A stretch of DNA of 64,000 nucleotides from Pipra filicauda (Eukaryota; Chordata; Aves; Passeriformes; Pipridae). A program made the translations under genes and the position numbers. The DNA lies in assembly GCF_003945595.2 (NCBI RefSeq), contig NW_024104532.1, forward strand, positions 1,487,501 to 1,551,500. Reading direction: 5' to 3'. This document shows, one piece after another, positions 60,031 to 64,000 of this stretch (the first letter of the stretch is position 1; each line of letters starts with the position of its first letter). The notes beneath the pieces are model-generated. The model made no database searches and was not told where the DNA came from. It saw only the letters and a program-made list of their open reading frames with translations.

Positions 60031-61299
60031 AGTTCTCCAAAGAATTATACTTTAAAACAGTTACATTTAACTTTATTATTAGATTTTTAATTTTTTTCTC
60101 CCTCAGTTTGAACATTATGCCTTGAACCATTTTATCAAACTGTCAGTGCAGTAAGCGCTGGAAGAGTGAATGTTTTACTCCTTGGTGCTTTGCTCTGGCA
60201 CAGCCTCTTGGCCTACACATGACTCAGTCTCTGCTGCACAATATTGTGTTAGAAAAAGAGCTTTTCTAGGAGCAGCTTAATGACTTGCATGTCCCTGGGT
60301 TTTCAAAATGTGGGAAGTGGTGGGGAGGTTTAAGTCTGTGAGCGACAACCAAGCCAATCCCTCAGGCTGAGCTGCTTTTGGGTTTTTAAGGACAAGATCT
60401 ACCCTACTTCCTTGCCCATCAGAGGCAAGTCCTGTGAAGCTTTACTCATGTGAATAGTTTTACTGACCGTAATGGGACTACTTAAGTTTGGATGAACTGG
60501 GCCTCAATGGGAGCAGTGGAACATTCCATGGAAAATCTGATGCACTCTAAGGAATGTCAATTCCCATCACTATAATTTCTCTGTGTATAAAATTCCCACA
60601 AGTGTTCTGTTTTGTTTTATGCATCTACTTCTTTGGAAAATGACCTGCATTTCAAAGATCAGGTAGGATTTGAAGAGAGCTGTTGAGGCAGTATGTAGTA
60701 TAATGGAACTCCCTCAGTCCAATTAATAAAATAATAACAAAAGGTGTTCTGAGATTCTTTTTCCAGCACATTATTATACTGTTTTACATTTTTCAAAGGA
60801 GGGAAAAAAGAAACAAAATGTGTTGGATCTTATTGAAATTATGACATGAACAAAATGTTTATTTTAAAATGCTGGCAGTCCAGCTCCAAATATTTTCCTC
60901 TGAAAAATGCAACTTGGGGTGAATACAGGCTAATGTTGCTCTCATTTAGGATTTCTGTTATGTGGATACAAATATTGGGTCTTAAAAATGCAGACGGTAC
61001 CTCCTGAAATATTTTGAACCTTTTCACTTGATTGAGTGTCTTGTCAAACAAAACTGGCAGCAGATCTCTTGGAACTGCCTGAATCTATGCAGATACGATT
61101 TCTATCATGCCCTTATTATGTGTAGTCCATAATAAGGATGAGCATGTATAAATCATTTCTGGCTGGCACTTAGGATGCAATACTCAAAGGAGAAAGACAT
61201 TTCTGTCTTCAAATGTCTAGCAATTTCTGATATTATACAGTAAGTCTCCCCAGAACCATACAATCCTCAATTCCATGCAGCCCTCTTATGAAAGAATGA
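60031..61299. other. No firm gene
   Basis: A minus-strand frame around 60839-61090 is open for about 80 codons (including LPVLFDKTLNQVKRFKIFQE) and has a protein-like look, but its acceptor is weak and no partner exon fits. Otherwise ordinary sequence. Confidence 0.5.
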
Positions 61300-61780
61300 G
61301 ACTTTCATATCTTCCTTGCGAGAGCCACCGGTGAGATAAGAATTGTGCGGCTCCGACGAGTGCTGTGCTCCAGCCAGGGTGGCTCTATTGAACTTCCATT
61401 TGCAAAGCCTCCACTAACAAAATTGCACAGAGATGAAGGGTTTTGCCTCTATCATTCCTATATACAATTATCTATGAGTAAGCACTGCTTTATATATAGT
61501 AGATTATGTAGTTATATGTTATAGGAACACATTTCCCATGGAAGGTTCTTCCATGTGCATACCTATAATGTGCACTAAAATAAACACATATATTGTATAA
61601 ATGGGTTTGTGTTTTCTCAGCAGCGATAATCCAGCCAAGCTTTGGTGTTGTAAAATATAATAGTGTATTAAATGACAGATGATCCGAAAAGTTCTAACAA
61701 ATCATGTCGTCCCCAGAAACAGAAATGCAGAGAGCTGGTCAAAACTAAAGAAGCCATTTTAAGAAAACACTACAGAAAGA
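61300..61780. promoter_or_regulatory. Possible conserved non-coding block
   Basis: Begins with a small CpG cluster (ttgcgagagccaccggtgag, then ttgtgcggctccgacgag) and continues into AT-rich, repeat-free sequence with words such as ctgctttatatatag and aaaataaacacatat. No open frame above chance. Confidence 0.2.
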
Positions 61781-61919
61781 TGTATGTTGTCTCTTTTCCA
61801 GTACTGAATTTATAGTTATTTTACACTCCAACTCTTTAAAAAATATTTTTCTGCAACATGTTCTGAAAAACCCCCCAGACCTTTTCCAGAGTAGTTTTTA
61901 AAGTTCCTCTTTTTCTTTT

Positions 61920-61941
61920 TTCTTTTTTTTTTTTTTTTATT
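61920..61941 (+). repeat. Poly(T) tract
   Basis: A T run of about 18 with a few C interruptions in front, in an AT-rich region. Confidence 0.8.
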
Positions 61942-63159
61942 AGGATTTTCCATGAGGAAAAGATGGGATTTGGAAAACAAATTTTAAAATAATTTGAAAC
62001 ATCATTCTGATCAAATCTTTATTAACAGTATCAGCAGAAACAGACACAGCAAATGCCAAGGCAAATGGATTATGTTAATTAAGTTAACAATTTTTAATGA
62101 AAATTTTTTTTTCAGGGAGAAAAGGTGATTTTTTTTTATTAAGAGCATTTTGTGCAAAATATTTCAACCCCTCTATAAAAACATGAAAGACTAGATATTT
62201 TCTATAAAACAGTCCTTCACTGTAAGATGATGAATAATATCTTTAGTATTATAGTTATACAAAATGTTTATTTGTCAGGCTTTGCACATTTTATATCTGA
62301 TTCATTTATATACAAATACATGTGTTATAGTGGAAAGAAATCTATATCGATATTTTATTTGACATATACTGATTGTTTTCTAATATGCATCAACTAGAAT
62401 TCCTCAATGAAGAGTTTAGTTGTTGGGAATCTGAAAAGCAGAGGCTATTTTAGGCCAGGAGTTCAGTGTGTGGAGCTGTCAGACTTGATATCCCTGAATT
62501 TTAGGTGAATTGGGGCGCCTTGTTCCTACAGAGGTTGTTCCAAAGGGGACTAATATCTTTTGGGAGCTGAGCTCTAGGGAATAAGGGGCAGAGAGCAGGA
62601 GAATATTTTATGCAAAAGAACCGTCTGTCGAGAATGGAATAGAAAATTACACTTCTTTAATGACAAGCTTTTTGTAAAATGCAGGGAGCCATGGGGAAGG
62701 ACATTATTCTGTTTTCTTTCTTTCTGTACAGTGGAAAATAAGAGGTGTCACAGTGAGTTATCATGTGCAGTGACCACTAATGTTCCTGTTTAGTGTACAA
62801 TTGCCTGCCACATTACACACAATCACATGTGTCGTTATTATATTAACTGGGTTTATATACTGTTCACCTGACTTCACCTGGCTAAGGAAGGCTGCTTGTA
62901 ACTGTTTTCTCTCCATTCCAAATGATGGGACAACAGCAAAAGAAAAATAATCTTTATTAAAATGAACACTTTCTTCAAAACCCGTCAGAGGCCAGATCCA
63001 ACAGTCGTTTACACCAGTCTGGTGGATGCTGGATTGGGCCCTGACCTGCTTTGCTTCCCTTGCAGGATCAGCAGATAGAGTCCTAGCTTGAGCAAATCAA
63101 AGGAAAGCTGCAAGGTTCCCACAGCAAATCTGTCTTTATCGGTGTATGGCATAGCTCTG

Positions 63160-63415
63160 AGTGCAGTTTTGATAGAACAGCGATAAATAAATATGAGCAA
63201 ATTAATTTGCGGTAATTGACAGAACAATTAGCAGAGCTGCAGTTGCAGAGTCTTTATTCCTGGTGGCAACGGAACCCAAAGTCAGTTTTAGATCTCAGGT
63301 TTAATTTGCAACTAAAGAGACAATCCTTTGCGTGCAAACTAAGGCAATTTTCTGGGAAGTCACTAAAAAGCAGCAAATGTGGAATTTGATAATACCTTTT
63401 CTAGAGCTCCATTTC
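63160..63415. promoter_or_regulatory. Possible conserved non-coding block
   Basis: The segment ttaatttgcggtaattgaca, then gaacaattagcagagctgca and tttaatttgcaactaaagag, combines homeodomain-type (TAATTG, CAATTA) and TGACAG-type sites. Repeat-free, no open frame. Confidence 0.2.
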
Positions 63416-63482
63416 AGAACAAAACTACACTTTTGCTGCAGTAAGAAATACCGATAAGAGCATTCTGGGATTTGAGCTTCAG

Positions 63483-63574
63483 TTTAGGCTTCCTGGGACA
63501 ACGGGAAAAGTAAAAATGAGCTTGGTGATGCAATACTTGCTGCGAATCAATATTCAGCTCCTGCTGTGCACACG
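63483..63574 (+). CDS. Possible start-containing exon near the right edge
   Basis: The acceptor is weak (ttgagcttcag) and the donor is good (CACACG|gtgagtg). The frame is open throughout, with ATG at 63516 giving MSLVMQYLLRINIQLLLC, a short basic-hydrophobic start that could act as a signal peptide. If it is a first exon, the acceptor is irrelevant. The minus strand also has an open frame ending at a donor-like site at 63702, so this is only a candidate. Confidence 0.12.
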
Positions 63575-64000
63575 GTGAGTGTGTGCTGATGGCAGCTCCC
63601 TGACTTGGCCACCACCCCCCTGCGCTGCTGTGCGATCCACCAAGCACCACACCAACCTGGGGGAGACAGAGGATCCCCAGCTGCCCCTCACGAACAAGCA
63701 CTCACTGTATGAAGTGCAAAGGAATCTCTTCCCACTGAGCATATGACTTTATCACGCTTATAAACACCAGGAACACAGCATGTGAAATACATTGGAAAAT
63801 GCCAGGAAGCACAAATCCAGAGCAAGTGATGTTTTCACTCCTGTTTCCCCCAGAATTAAGTGTGATTGGCAATTTACGCTCTGCAAAGGAATCTCTCATG
63901 GCATGTTCAGTTTTCTATGGCAACGGTGCTTTGGCCACAGCTCAGATAAACCAGAGCTTGGTCTCACTTCTCCTGCGAGCAAGTATTGTGTGAGTACACT

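Noticed and set aside
1..64000. Bacterial-type systems (CRISPR arrays, operons, insertion sequences, toxin-antitoxin pairs)
   Set aside because: The sequence is vertebrate. No regularly spaced direct repeats or dense gene arrays exist.

Overview
The window is nuclear DNA from a bird. The clearest evidence is a set of CR1 LINE fragments with avian-type 3' ends: an octamer tail of the ATTCTCTG type, and the motif in which a bird CR1 tail reads 'tgatgatctcagaggtc...'. The largest copy, at about 22.4-23.3 kb, has the wording I know from CR1 copies of Neoaves. The species cannot be named from this sequence. Base composition is that of ordinary AT-leaning vertebrate non-coding DNA. There are no operons, rRNAs, convincing tRNAs, CRISPR arrays, phage or plasmid functions.

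No gene could be recognised by name. Most open frames are what chance gives in 64 kb of six-frame sequence: frames of 130-186 codons occur several times, including inside and antisense to CR1. Coding claims therefore rest on open frames that run exactly between good splice signals and keep phase with neighbouring exons. The best set is on the minus strand at about 52.9-58.6 kb: a 424-base exon (53586-54009), an 80-base exon (54691-54770), a last exon with stop (53189-53024), a poly(A) signal (52940-52935) and a possible upstream exon (58412-58554). A second, weaker set is on the plus strand at 9.5 kb and 15.6-16.2 kb. All are candidates, and by-eye exon finding has a high false-positive rate.

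Layout. 0-9.4 kb: featureless sequence, microsatellites and a nested hairpin. 9.4-16.3 kb: small plus-strand exon candidates, a CR1 tail and a minus-strand exon candidate. 16-22 kb: nothing firm. 22.4-23.3 kb: the large CR1 copy, followed by an AT-rich block with homeodomain-type sites (23.4-24.0 kb). 28.0-29.1 kb: a regulatory-looking block and a plus-strand CR1. 34.47-34.63 kb: the only CpG-dense patch, a possible promoter, with possible spliced non-coding exons at 37.2, 38.2 and 41.7 kb. 37.3-38.1 kb: an interrupted CR1. 40.9 kb: a strong G-quadruplex motif. 42.8-48.9 kb and 59.5-63.4 kb: several AT-rich, TAATTA-containing blocks that look like conserved non-coding elements.

The picture is a gene-poor or intronic bird region, perhaps rich in developmental enhancers, with one possible unrecognised minus-strand gene and one possible lncRNA locus. 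No convincing previously undescribed biological system was seen.
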